Part shown: positions 1-8,123 of the stretch, in pieces
Numbering within the stretch: the stretch's first letter is position 1
How the letters are laid out: the number at the start of each line of letters is the position of its first letter
The notes under the pieces: generated by a model
The model's input: only the letters and a program-made list of their open reading frames with translations
Databases searched by the model: none
Told to the model about the DNA's origin: nothing
Made by a program: the position numbers and the translations under genes
Source of the DNA: VGRW01 sp041498295
GTDB taxonomy: Bacteria > Myxococcota_A > UBA9160 > SZUA-336
Assembly: GCA_041498295.1 (NCBI GenBank)
Contig: JBGQIB010000052.1
Location: forward strand, 1 to 27,584
Reading direction: 5' to 3'
DNA: 27,584 nt

Positions 1-423
1 GTAGCTGTTGCGGTGCGACGTGAAGCCGCCGATCGCGTTCAGGAAGCGGTGCAGCTGCGATTGACTCTGGTGAAACATGCCGGCGCTGGCCCAGCCGTAA
101 GAGCCGCCGTAGATCGCTTGGTTCCCGTGAGTGGCGATCACGCGTTTCAGCTCGCCGGCGGCGCGATCGAGCGCTTCGTCCCACGAGAGCTCCACGAACG
201 AGTCACTGCCGCGATCACGCGACGGACCCGGCCCGTTCTCGAGCCAGCCGCGGCGGGCGATGGGGCGCGCGACGCGCGTCGCGTGGCGCAGGCTGCCCGG
301 CAGATTGCGCAAGAGCGGCGACGGGTCCGGATCATGGAGCGGCTCCACGGCATCGATCTCGCCGTCGCGCACGCGCACCGTGAAGCCGCCCCAGTGCGAG
401 CTGTGCGTGAGCTCGTCGCGCAT
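1..423 (-). CDS. Molybdopterin oxidoreductase, BisC/TorA family (N-terminal part)
   Basis: The reading frame runs from ATG at 423 down to base 1 and leaves the window after 141 codons. The translation begins MRDELTHSSHWGGFTVRV and contains ELSWDEALD and IYGGSYGWASAG, followed by FHQSQSQLHRFLNAIGG. These are hallmark blocks of the biotin sulfoxide / TMAO / DMSO reductase family, which binds Mo-bis(MGD) and reduces S- or N-oxides. The visible start shows no N-terminal 4Fe-4S cysteine motif and no twin-arginine signal, so a cytoplasmic BisC-like enzyme is more likely than periplasmic TorA, but the substrate cannot be told. A good Shine-Dalgarno (CGGAGG, complement of 431-436) supports this start. 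It diverges from the Rieske gene at 488. Confidence 0.85.
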   Translation of the reverse strand, partial: MRDELTHSSHWGGFTVRVRDGEIDAVEPLHDPDPSPLLRNLPGSLRHATRVARPIARRGWLENGPGPSRDRGSDSFVELSWDEALDRAAGELKRVIATHGNQAIYGGSYGWASAGMFHQSQSQLHRFLNAIGGFTSHRNSY

Positions 424-442
424 GCCGAACCTCCGGAGCGTG

Positions 443-452
443 ATACTACACT
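443..452. promoter_or_regulatory. Back-to-back -10 hexamers of divergent genes
   Basis: On the minus strand TAGTAT (448 to 443) lies about 20 bases before the oxidoreductase start. On the plus strand TACACT (447 to 452) faces the Rieske gene at 488. The two hexamers share the TA at 447-448. The Rieske gene has a second candidate, GAGAAT at 476-481, exactly 6 bases before its ATG. No convincing -35 boxes are visible, so this is a pattern-based call. Confidence 0.4.
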
Positions 453-487
453 GCGGCCGCGAGCCTCCGGCATGCGAGAATGGGGGC

Positions 488-1546
488 ATGTCCGATCGAG
501 AGCCCACCGGCCGCTATTCCACCGCCCGTGTCCTCGACGCCTGGTACGCGGCCTGCCGCAGCGACGATCTGCACGAGCGGCCGATCGCGCGCACGATCTT
601 CGACGTGCCGCTCGTGTTCTTCCGCGGCGCGGCGGGCCGCGCCTCCGCGCTCCTCGACCGCTGCGCCCATCGCAACGCGCCGCTGTCACTCGGCGCGGTG
701 GATGCGGCGGGTCACCTCGCCTGCCCTTATCACGGCTGGCGCTTCGACGACACCGGCGCGTGTCGCGAGGTCCCGGGACTAGTCGAGCGCGACACTGAAA
801 CGGGTCGCAAGGTCCCCGCCTTCGCGACCTGCGAGCAAGACGGTTTCGTCTGGGTCTGGGCGCGCGCCGACGCGGAGCCGGTCAGCGCGCCACATCGCAT
901 CCCGCACAGCGACGACCCGGAATACCTCACGGTGCTGCGCGAATACGACGTCGAGTGCACCCTGCACGCGGCGCTCGAGAACGCGCTCGACGTGCCGCAC
1001 ACCGCGTTCGTGCACCGTGGTGACTTCCGCGGCAAGGGCAGCCGCGAGATCGAAGCCGTGCGCCGCCGCATCCGCGGCGGCATCGAGGTCGAGTACGTCG
1101 GCGAGCCTCCCCTCTCGGGCGCGACTCACGACGCAGAGGGCCGCGCGATCGTCTCGTGGCACTGGGATCGCTTCTTCCTGCCGTCACTCGCGCAGGTCGA
1201 GTACAAGACCTCGACCGGGCGGCACCAGATCAGCACGCTGCCGCACACGCCGGTGAGTGACTTCCGCACGCGCTTCTGGCTCGTCTCGTGCTGGAAGGTC
1301 ACAGCCGCGAAGCGCGCCGAGAGGCGCCCCGTCATCGAGAAACAGCTCGTCACCATTCTGGGTCAGGACCTCGAGATCCTGCGCGCCCAAACCCGCCGCA
1401 TCCGCGAGCTCGGCGGCGAGTCATTTCGCTCCACGCCCCTCGACCTCATGGGCCCCGAGATCCTGCGCATGCTCCACCAGGCCGAGCAGGGCCTCCCCGC
1501 GGACACGGCGCCGATCGATCGTACGGTGAAATTGCGCGTGTTCTGA
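488..1546 (+). CDS. Rieske 2Fe-2S aromatic-ring-type oxygenase, alpha subunit
   Basis: Terminal oxygenase of a Rieske non-haem iron system, 352 residues; such enzymes hydroxylate or demethylate aromatic, steroid or related substrates using electrons from a separate reductase. The N-terminal Rieske domain has the full ligand set C59-x-H61 and C79-x2-H82 (CAHRNAPL and CPYHGW). The catalytic domain carries ENALDVPHTAFVHRG, the Asp/His/His mononuclear iron site. Start chosen at 488 because the Rieske domain begins soon after it; an upstream in-frame extension would overlap the divergent oxidoreductase. No strong Shine-Dalgarno is seen; a GAGAAT hexamer sits 6 bases upstream. It converges on a second Rieske gene 13 bases away. 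Substrate is unknown and no ferredoxin or reductase gene is nearby. Confidence 0.9.
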   Translation: MSDREPTGRYSTARVLDAWYAACRSDDLHERPIARTIFDVPLVFFRGAAGRASALLDRCAHRNAPLSLGAVDAAGHLACPYHGWRFDDTGACREVPGLVERDTETGRKVPAFATCEQDGFVWVWARADAEPVSAPHRIPHSDDPEYLTVLREYDVECTLHAALENALDVPHTAFVHRGDFRGKGSREIEAVRRRIRGGIEVEYVGEPPLSGATHDAEGRAIVSWHWDRFFLPSLAQVEYKTSTGRHQISTLPHTPVSDFRTRFWLVSCWKVTAAKRAERRPVIEKQLVTILGQDLEILRAQTRRIRELGGESFRSTPLDLMGPEILRMLHQAEQGLPADTAPIDRTVKLRVF

Positions 1547-1559
1547 GGACGCGCGCTCG

Positions 1560-2585
1560 CTACGACTCACTCGCGATCATCTGCTGCACCACCCGCCGCA
1601 TGTGCAGCCGCGCCCCGTCCGCCTTGAGGTTCACCAGGCCGTCTTCGCCGAGCTCCGCGAGCCGCGCTTGCTGGAGCTCGACGATCGCCTTGTCCTGCGC
1701 GAACGCGGCGGAGATTTCCGCAAACAGTTGCTCCGTGGCTGAGGGGTCGTCCTGTCGGTAGCCGTTGGCCGCGGACCAGAAGTAGAAGCAGCTCGATTCA
1801 GTTTCGGGAGTGACTGCGTGGAACAGGCGGAGGTGGAAGCCGCCGTCGCGGTGGCCGTGCTCGTGGGCTCCGCGCCCCGCGTCGACGGCGCCGCTCCACT
1901 GGAGCACCGCGCCGGGCGCAACGTACTCGAACTCCTGCCAGCGGTCGACCCTGCCGCGGAAGGGAACTGCTTTGGTGTAGGTCGGGGGCGCTTGTGAGTC
2001 GAGCATCCAACGCGTGAACCGGAGCCCGCGCGGCGTGGGCGTGGACTCCATCTTCGCTTCGACGTGCGTCTTCGGATCGCCGCCGATCGTGCCGCCGTGG
2101 ACGTAGCCGAGGTGAGTCAGGTCCATCAGGTTGTCGATCAGGAGCATGTAGTTCGCGCGGATCGCGTACACGTCGTGCTCGTGCGGCCAGTGCGCGCGGT
2201 CGGCGTGATAGGGGTAGTCGACCACGAGCGCGGGATCGGCGGCGGCGGGATCGCCGGGCCAGAGCCAGACGAGGCCATCCTTCTCCACCAGTGGGTAGCT
2301 GCGCACGCGCGCGGTCTTCGGCGGCCGGTCCTGCCCCGGCACGCGCACGCACTCACCGTCGCGCGCGAAGACCAGGCCGTGGTAGCCGCACTCCAGCCCC
2401 GCGTCGATCACACGGCCCGCGCTGAGCGGCGCGCCGCGGTGACAGCAGCGATCGACGAGCGCGGCTGCAAAGCCGTGCGCGTCGCGATACAGAACGATCG
2501 GTTCGTTGCAGATGCGGCGCGCGACGGGTTGCGCGCCGAGATCGTCGGCCCAGCTTGCGACGTACCAGGCGTTCTTCGGGAACAT
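1560..2585 (-). CDS. Rieske oxygenase, vanillate O-demethylase (VanA)-like
   Basis: A second Rieske oxygenase of 341 residues, different in sequence from its convergent neighbour. It starts MFPKNAWYVASWADDLG, the typical opening of VanA-like O-demethylase / PobA-type oxygenases. Rieske ligands are C47-x-H49 (DRCCHRGAPL) and C66-x2-H69 (CGYHGL). The iron site is in DNLMDLTHLGYVHGG. The frame is open further upstream, but the start at 2585 matches the family N-terminus and has a TATCAT hexamer 10 bases before it. It likely removes O-methyl groups or hydroxylates an aromatic or steroid-like compound together with an unseen reductase. It diverges from the flavin monooxygenase at 2678, suggesting a shared degradative role; that link is inference. 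Confidence 0.88.
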   Translation of the reverse strand: MFPKNAWYVASWADDLGAQPVARRICNEPIVLYRDAHGFAAALVDRCCHRGAPLSAGRVIDAGLECGYHGLVFARDGECVRVPGQDRPPKTARVRSYPLVEKDGLVWLWPGDPAAADPALVVDYPYHADRAHWPHEHDVYAIRANYMLLIDNLMDLTHLGYVHGGTIGGDPKTHVEAKMESTPTPRGLRFTRWMLDSQAPPTYTKAVPFRGRVDRWQEFEYVAPGAVLQWSGAVDAGRGAHEHGHRDGGFHLRLFHAVTPETESSCFYFWSAANGYRQDDPSATEQLFAEISAAFAQDKAIVELQQARLAELGEDGLVNLKADGARLHMRRVVQQMIASES

Positions 2586-2595
2586 GGCTCTGGCG

Positions 2596-2601
2596 ATGAT
2601 A
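2596..2601 (-). promoter_or_regulatory. Probable -10 hexamer TATCAT for the VanA-like gene
   Basis: The complement of 2596-2601 reads TATCAT and ends 10 bases before the ATG at 2585. That predicts a leader of only a few bases, and there is no clear Shine-Dalgarno between. No good -35 is visible. Confidence 0.4.
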
Positions 2602-2677
2602 CGCCGCGCCGGGGTCGCCTGAATTCTCGGCACGCAACGTGAAAGAATCGCGCCCGGCAACCACCGGGAGATCCCTC

Positions 2678-4138
2678 ATGCCCAGCGTTCGTCCGCTCCG
2701 CTTCGCGATCATCGGCGCCGGAATGTCCGGCCTGCTCGCGGCGATCAAGCTGCGAGAGGCGGGCTACACCGATGTGGTGTTGTACGAGAAGGCCGAGCGA
2801 CTCGGCGGGACGTGGCGCGAGAACACATACCCAGGAATCGCGTGTGACGTGCCGTCTCACTTATACAGCTACTCGTTCGAGCCGAATCCGAAGTGGAGCC
2901 GTCACTACTCGCCGGGCCGCGAGATCCAAGCGTACTTCGAGGGCGTGGCGCGCAAGCACGGCATCGAGAAACAGATCCGCTTCAAGCAGGAGATCGCGCG
3001 CGCCGAGTGGCGCGATGCGCGCTGGCGGCTCGAGACCCAATCCGGTGTCTGTGACCCCGTCGACGTCGTGATCGCGGCAACCGGCGTGCTGCACCATCCG
3101 AACGTGCCGGAGATACCGGGGCTCGCGTCGTTCGCGGGCGCGCGCTTTCACAGTGCGCGCTGGGATCACTCGGCGCCGCTCGACGGAAGGCGCGTGGGCG
3201 TCGTGGGCACCGGCTCGACCGCCGTGCAGATCGTCTCCGCGCTCGTGCCGCGCACGGCAAAGCTCTCGATGTTCCGGCGCACGGCGCAGTGGGTGCTCGC
3301 GCAGGTGAATCCGAGCTACACCCCCGAGGAACAGACGACGTTCGAGCGCGATCCGCGCGCGCTTGTCGAGATGCGCCGGAACATGTCGCAGCTGTTCAGC
3401 GACACGTTCTCGAACGCGGTGGTCGACGCGAACTCGCCGCAGATGAAGATGATCGAGGAGCAGTGCCGGCTGAATCTCGAGACCAGCGTCCGCGATCCTG
3501 AGCTGCGCGAGAAGCTGCGCCCGAGCTATCGAGCCGCCTGCAAGCGGCTCGTGATCTCGCCCGACTTCTACGACGCGATTCAGCAACCGAACGCGGAGCT
3601 CGTGACTTCCGGGATCGAACGCGTGGAGCCGAAGGGCGTGCGCACGAAGGACGGCCGCCTGCACGAGCTCGACGTGCTCGTGCTCGCCACCGGCTTCCGC
3701 GCGGATCGCTTCATGCGCCCGACTCAGGTGATCGGCCGCGACGCCGTCCGCCTCGACGACGTCTGGGCAGCACGGCCGAGCGCGTATCTCTCGGTCTCGA
3801 TCCCGGGCTTCCCGAATCTGTTCATGCTGAACGGCCCCAACGGCCCCGTCGGAAATTTCTCGCTCATCGAAGTCGCGGAGCTGCAGACGGCGTACATCCT
3901 GCAGCTCGTCGAGTTACTCCGCGAGGGCCGCTGTCGCGAGATCGGGGCGAGCCCGCGCGCCAGCGCCACCTTCGAGAGCGAGCGCACCGAAGCCGCGAAG
4001 GGAGCGATCTGGAGCACCGGCTGCAAGAGCTGGTATCTCGACGACCGCGGCATCCCCGCGAGCTGGCCCTGGACCTTCGACCGCTTCCGCGCGGAGATGG
4101 CGAAGCCGAGGCTCGAGGCGTTCGAGCTGCGCGTCTAG
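2678..4138 (+). CDS. FAD-dependent monooxygenase, Baeyer-Villiger type
   Basis: Flavoprotein of 486 residues that inserts oxygen next to a ketone or oxidises heteroatoms with NADPH and O2. Seen: an FAD Rossmann motif GAGMSG at residues 13-18, the GGTWRENTYPG block (43-53) typical of the class, the Baeyer-Villiger fingerprint F-x-G-x3-H-x3-W at 152-162 (FAGARFHSARW), and the NADPH Rossmann motif GTGSTA at 177-182. The late block LATGF and the C-terminal KSWYLDD are also family features. Start at 2678 has GGGAG 7 bases upstream; an ATG-less extension upstream lacks homology. Length is normal for type I BVMOs. The divergent Rieske gene suggests joint use in ketone, steroid or terpenoid breakdown, which is inference. 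Confidence 0.9.
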   Translation: MPSVRPLRFAIIGAGMSGLLAAIKLREAGYTDVVLYEKAERLGGTWRENTYPGIACDVPSHLYSYSFEPNPKWSRHYSPGREIQAYFEGVARKHGIEKQIRFKQEIARAEWRDARWRLETQSGVCDPVDVVIAATGVLHHPNVPEIPGLASFAGARFHSARWDHSAPLDGRRVGVVGTGSTAVQIVSALVPRTAKLSMFRRTAQWVLAQVNPSYTPEEQTTFERDPRALVEMRRNMSQLFSDTFSNAVVDANSPQMKMIEEQCRLNLETSVRDPELREKLRPSYRAACKRLVISPDFYDAIQQPNAELVTSGIERVEPKGVRTKDGRLHELDVLVLATGFRADRFMRPTQVIGRDAVRLDDVWAARPSAYLSVSIPGFPNLFMLNGPNGPVGNFSLIEVAELQTAYILQLVELLREGRCREIGASPRASATFESERTEAAKGAIWSTGCKSWYLDDRGIPASWPWTFDRFRAEMAKPRLEAFELRV

Positions 4139-4169
4139 TCTCGCGCGCCCGACATGCCAGAATGCGCCC

Positions 4170-4748
4170 ATGGCGGTGCTCTCGAACCTCGCGATTCTCC
4201 GCGCGCTCGACGAGGGCCGGCTGCGCATCGAGCCGCGGCCCGCGCCTGGTCCAGAGGCGGTCGGCTCGCCGTTCAACAGCTCGTCGGTCGATCTACGTCT
4301 CGCGAGCGAGCTGCGCGTGCCGAAGCCGAACCTGAGCCTCACGTTCGACCTGCGCCAGGGGAACATTGCCGAGACACTCGACAGCATCTGCGAGCCCTAC
4401 GAGATGGACGCGTCGGGTTTCCTGCTCGAGCCACACCGTTTCGTGTTGGGCCACACGATCGAGCACGTCGCGCTGCCGAGCGGCGGCGGGCTCGCGGCGC
4501 GCATCGAGGGGCGCAGCTCGTTCGCGCGCACCGGACTCCTGATTCACTTCACCGCGCCCACGATCCACGCCGGCTTCGAGGGCACGATCACGCTCGAAAT
4601 CATGAATCTCGGGCCGATTCCCATGACGCTCACGCCCGCGCTCCCCATCTGTCAGCTCGTGCTCGAACGGGTCGAGGGGTCGGTGCTCGAGGCGCCGTCG
4701 CAGTTTCACGGACAGACGACCGCCAGCGGCCGGCGGGGCTCGAGCTGA
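4170..4748 (+). CDS. dcd: dCTP deaminase
   Basis: Deaminates dCTP to dUTP, feeding dTMP synthesis; a cytosolic homotrimer of the dUTPase fold. The 192-residue length fits. The core block runs from GRSSFARTGLLIHF (114-127) through AGFEGTITLEIMNLG (134-148). R115, S116 and R120 occupy the substrate-binding motif and E143 the position of the catalytic glutamate of the family. The N-terminal part with SSSVDLRLA also matches. There is no Shine-Dalgarno; CAGAAT stands 6 bases before the ATG, so leaderless translation is possible. It is 31 bases after the monooxygenase and probably has its own promoter. A bifunctional dCTP deaminase/dUTPase cannot be excluded by reading alone. Confidence 0.9.
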   Translation: MAVLSNLAILRALDEGRLRIEPRPAPGPEAVGSPFNSSSVDLRLASELRVPKPNLSLTFDLRQGNIAETLDSICEPYEMDASGFLLEPHRFVLGHTIEHVALPSGGGLAARIEGRSSFARTGLLIHFTAPTIHAGFEGTITLEIMNLGPIPMTLTPALPICQLVLERVEGSVLEAPSQFHGQTTASGRRGSS

Positions 4749-4849
4749 GTGCCTCCTCGCCTTTCCTTTGCACCCGTGCTACACACCTCCGTGACGACGC
4801 GTCCTCGGCTCGAGTTGCTCAGCTGACGACGTAGCGCTCATGAGCCAGC

Positions 4850-4918
4850 GTGTTCGCGAATGACGCGAACGAGCTCGAGGGCGCCGAACACAGATCCGGG
4901 CGATGTGCCCTGTTCGCG
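4850..4918 (+). promoter_or_regulatory. Repeat-rich leader upstream of the DEAD-box helicase gene
   Basis: A perfect inverted repeat GTTCGCG (4852-4858) / CGCGAAC (4864-4870) with a 5-base loop can alternatively be replaced by pairing GTGTTCG (4850-4856) with CGAACAC (4885-4891). A second direct copy of TGTTCGCG lies at 4911-4918. The helicase ATG is at 4989, so this would sit in its 5' untranslated region or operator. The rest of the 240-base gap (4749-4988) holds no gene I can support. Confidence 0.35.
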
Positions 4919-4988
4919 GAGTCGCCCCGAGGATCGCAAGCGCAAGGCTACCCGTTTACCGGGAAGCTGCGCATTCACCTGGAGTTTG

Positions 4989-6293
4989 ATGACTTCCGTC
5001 TCTGTTTTGGACTCTTCCGAGTCCTCCATTTCCCAGTTCTCCGACCTCGGTCTCTTGCCCGCGCTCGAACGCGCGGTGCACGAAGCCGGCTATGCCATCC
5101 CCACGCCGATCCAAGCGCAGGCGATTCCCGTGCTGCTCGAGGGTCGCGACCTGCTCGGCTGCGCCCTTACGGGCACAGGCAAGACGGCGGCGTTCGCGCT
5201 GCCCATCCTGCAGCACCTGGCGGGCGCGAAGCGGCGGGCCCCAGCCAACACCGTTCGGTGTCTCGTGCTGGTGCCCACCCGCGAGCTTGCAGCGCAGGTA
5301 GCCGAGAGCTTCCGCACTTACGGTGCAGGCCTCGACCTCTCCATCGCGCTGGTGCACGGCGGCGTCGGACAAGAGCCTCAGTGTCGCGCGCTGGCGCGCG
5401 GCGTGGACGTGCTGGTCGCGTGCCCGGGTCGACTCGTCGACCTCATGGGTCAGCGGCGCGCGAACCTCTCCCGCGTCGAAGTGCTCGTGCTCGACGAGGC
5501 CGACCACATGCTCGACCTCGGCTTCATTCCCGACGTGCGCAAGATCGTCGCCCAGATCCCGCGGCGCCGGCAGACGCTGATGTTCTCGGCCACGATGCCC
5601 GCGCCGATTCTCGGCCTGGCCGAGAGCCTGCTCGTGAATCCCGCGAAGGTGTATGTGACTCCGCAGCTGACGACGGTCGAGGCGATCGACCAGCGCGTGC
5701 ACTTCGTGGAGAGCGCCCGCAAGGGTGACTTGCTCGCGCAGCTGCTCGGCGAGCGCGACGTGGAGCGCGCCCTGGTCTTCACGCGCACGAAGCGCGGCGC
5801 GAACCGGGTCGCCGAGAAGCTCGCCAAGGGCGGCATTCCCGCGGAAGCGATTCACGGCAACAAGTCACAGAACGCGCGCACGCGCGCGCTCGACGGCTTC
5901 AAGCGCGGCAAGCCGCGCGTGCTGGTCGCCACCGACGTGGCCGCCCGCGGCATCGACGTGGACGGCATTTCGCACGTCTTCAACTACGAATTGCCCGAGG
6001 TGCCCGAGACCTACGTGCACCGCATCGGCCGCACCGCGCGTGCCGGCGCGACCGGGATCGCGATCTCGTTCTGCGCCAGCGACGAGCGGGATCAGCTGCG
6101 CGGCATCGAGCGCCTGATCCGGCGCAGTGTACCCGTGGTGGGCGGCGGCTCTCTCGGCCCCGCACCGGTGGGTCGCTCGCAGGAGAGTCGCCCGCAGGGG
6201 CGAAGCGCGCAGTCCGGGCGCTCGAGCTCGAGTTACTCCGGCTCCCGCAGCAGCGGCGGACGCGGCGGACGGACGTTCCGAGGGCGCCGCTAG
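4989..6293 (+). CDS. DEAD-box ATP-dependent RNA helicase, RhlE-like
   Basis: 434-residue RNA helicase that remodels RNA duplexes in ribosome assembly, mRNA decay or cold adaptation. Visible in order: Q motif (IPTPIQAQAIP, near residue 37), motif I ALTGTGKT (59-66), PTREL motif Ia, DEAD motif II in LVLDEADHMLDLGF, SAT motif III in MFSATMP, VFTRTK, the DVAARGID motif V and HRIGRTARAG motif VI. The C-terminus is a basic Arg/Ser/Gly tail with SSGGRGGRTFRGRR, an RNA-binding RGG-like tail. Start at 4989 has GGAG a few bases upstream and fits the family; a longer in-frame extension looks non-coding. Its stop shares CTAG (6290-6293) with the stop of the convergent acyl-CoA synthetase. Assignment to RhlE rather than another DEAD group is tentative. 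Confidence 0.92.
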   Translation: MTSVSVLDSSESSISQFSDLGLLPALERAVHEAGYAIPTPIQAQAIPVLLEGRDLLGCALTGTGKTAAFALPILQHLAGAKRRAPANTVRCLVLVPTRELAAQVAESFRTYGAGLDLSIALVHGGVGQEPQCRALARGVDVLVACPGRLVDLMGQRRANLSRVEVLVLDEADHMLDLGFIPDVRKIVAQIPRRRQTLMFSATMPAPILGLAESLLVNPAKVYVTPQLTTVEAIDQRVHFVESARKGDLLAQLLGERDVERALVFTRTKRGANRVAEKLAKGGIPAEAIHGNKSQNARTRALDGFKRGKPRVLVATDVAARGIDVDGISHVFNYELPEVPETYVHRIGRTARAGATGIAISFCASDERDQLRGIERLIRRSVPVVGGGSLGPAPVGRSQESRPQGRSAQSGRSSSSYSGSRSSGGRGGRTFRGRR

Positions 6294-7900
6294 CTCGCGC
6301 GCGTCGCGACTTCCTTCGCCCAGCGGTAGTCGGGTTTGCCGGACGGCGAGCGCTCCACCTTGGAAACGAGGTGGAGCTCGCGCGGGATCTTGTAGCCGGC
6401 GACCTTGGTTCGGCAGTGACTCTGGATCGCGTCGAGCGTCGGCGCGCGGCCGGGGCGAGGTTCGACGACCGCCGCGACGCGCGAGCCGAAGCGCTCGTCG
6501 GGTACGCCGACGACCACCGCGTCGAAGCAATCGGGGTGTGACTTGATCGCTGCCTCGACTTCCTCGGGGTAGATCTTCTCGCCGCCCGAGTTGATCGACA
6601 CCGAGCCGCGGCCGAGCAAGGTGAGGGTGCCGTCCGCCTCGAGCGTCGCGAAGTCACCGGGGATCGACCAGCGCTTGCCGCGCTTGTCGGTCACGAAGAC
6701 CTCGGCCGACTTCACCGGGTCCTTGTAGTAACCGAGCGGCACGTTTCCGCTGCGCGCGACTTTGCCGATGACTCCGCTGCCGGGCGCGATCGGCTCGAGA
6801 TCCTCGTCGAGCACGGTCGAGTCGGCGCCGGCGCGCACCGTCGGGCCCCCGCCCTTCATCGCAGTGTTGCCCTTCTGCACGAACGCGACGCCGTTCGCGC
6901 CGCCCTCCGACGAGCCGATCGCGTCGGTCATGATCAGGTTCGGGAAACAGCGAAAGAATTCGTCCTTCACGGTGGGCGAGAACACGGCCGCGGTACTGGA
7001 GACCGCAGCGAGTGACGAGAGGTCGTATTTCGCGCCCGGCTCCTGCAGCGCCTCGATGAGGGGCCGGCCCATGGCGTCGCCGGTGATCATCATCGCGTTC
7101 ACGCGCTCCGTCTCGATCAATCGCCACACGCTCTTCGGGTCGAACTTGGCGACGAGCACGGTCTTGCGACCGACGAAGGCACCGCCCATGACACCCCATT
7201 GTGTCGCGCCGTGCATGAGCGGGGCGATCGGGAGCATGGTCTGCGCGCCGGCGCGGCCGCGCTCGGCGAGATCCTCGGGCTTCTGGGCGCGCTGGCCGCT
7301 GAGCACGTCGATGCCGCCGCCGAGCGTCATCAACACATCTTCGTGTCGCCACACGACGCCCTTCGGCATGCCGGTCGTGCCGCCGGTGTAGAGGATGTAG
7401 CGATCGTCCGCCGAGCGCTTGTCGAAGTCGCGCTCGGGCGAGCCGGACGCGAGTGCCTCTTCGTACTCGAACGAGCCGAGCTTCGAGGTGTCTGCCCCGC
7501 TGCCGTCCTCGACGCTCTGCGAGAAGCGCAGGCCCGGCAGCGCGTCGCGCGCGCCCAGGATGCGCGGCGCGAACTCGCGCTGGTAGATCAAGCCGACGAG
7601 GTCCTAGTTACCGAACAGGTAGCGCAGCTCGTCCTCGACGTAGCGGAAGTTGATGTTGATCCAGACCGCGCGAATCTTGAAGATTGCCCAGAGCGACTCG
7701 ACCCACTCGACCGAGTTGTACGCGTAGATGCCGACGTGCTCGCCCGGCTGCACACCTTGGGCTTGCAGGAAGTGCGCGAGCCGGTTCGCGCGCTGCTCCA
7801 TTTCGGTGTAGGAGCGGCGCGCACCCTCGACGACCAAGCACTCACGCTCCGGAAAAACGTCCGCCGCGTGCTCGAAGAGGTCCGCGAGATTGAACTCCAT
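6290..7900 (-). pseudogene. Acyl-CoA synthetase (AMP-binding, FadD-like) interrupted by an in-frame TAG
   Basis: A single frame of 537 codons encodes an ANL-superfamily acyl-CoA ligase, but codon 99 (complement of 7604-7606) is TAG. Upstream part: MEFNLADLFEHAADVFPER to YVEDELRYLFGN. Downstream, with no frame change: DLVGLIYQREF, then P-loop YTGGTTGMPKG, SSEGG (A5), the A7-A8 region with GDFATLEADG and GGEKIYPEEVE, and PSGKPDY with the conserved A10 Lys. All catalytic motifs are intact, and overall length is normal. Such enzymes activate fatty or steroid-side-chain acids to CoA esters. Homologues usually have N-x-D at the break, so one substitution explains it. It may be a nonsense mutation, a sequencing error or a readthrough site. 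A TATGCT hexamer sits 6 bases before the ATG. Confidence 0.85.
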
Positions 7901-7906
7901 CGGCGC

Positions 7907-7912
7907 AGCATA
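7907..7912 (-). promoter_or_regulatory. -10 hexamer TATGCT, leaderless arrangement
   Basis: The complement of 7907-7912 reads TATGCT and is separated by exactly 6 bases (complement of 7901-7906) from the acyl-CoA synthetase ATG. No Shine-Dalgarno fits in that space, so transcription would start at or next to the start codon. Confidence 0.5.
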
Positions 7913-8123
7913 CCGCGTGCGGGGCGAGGTGAGGGCCGTCCCGAGCCGAGCCTGCAAGCGCCGCGCGCAGCGAGCCGCAGGCGAGCGAAGTCAATCGGGA
8001 CCGCCGCGTGTTTGCTGCGTTGACGCGCCGCGGTGTCGGAGCAAGGCTCCATTTCGCGCGAGGCATGACGCCCGCGCATGAACCCCGCGGGGCGCGATTG
8101 CCCCCGCGAGGAGGAGTTGCAAA

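Noticed and set aside
13..798. Long plus-strand open frame at the window start
   Set aside because: It is antisense to the BisC/TorA-like gene and then overlaps the Rieske gene; the translation is Arg/Ala-rich without any motif, as expected for GC-rich shadow frames.
2586..2660. N-terminal extension of the VanA-like gene
   Set aside because: Family homology begins with MFPKNAWYV at 2585, and the extension would cross the TATCAT promoter element.
6290..6293. CTAG shared by two convergent stop codons as a special signal
   Set aside because: CTAG is self-complementary, so tightly packed convergent genes ending in TAG can share it by chance.
7604..7606. Pyrrolysine or other programmed recoding of TAG
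   Set aside because: No recoding machinery or downstream element is visible in the window, and the site is not a known recoded position in acyl-CoA synthetases; mutation or error is simpler.
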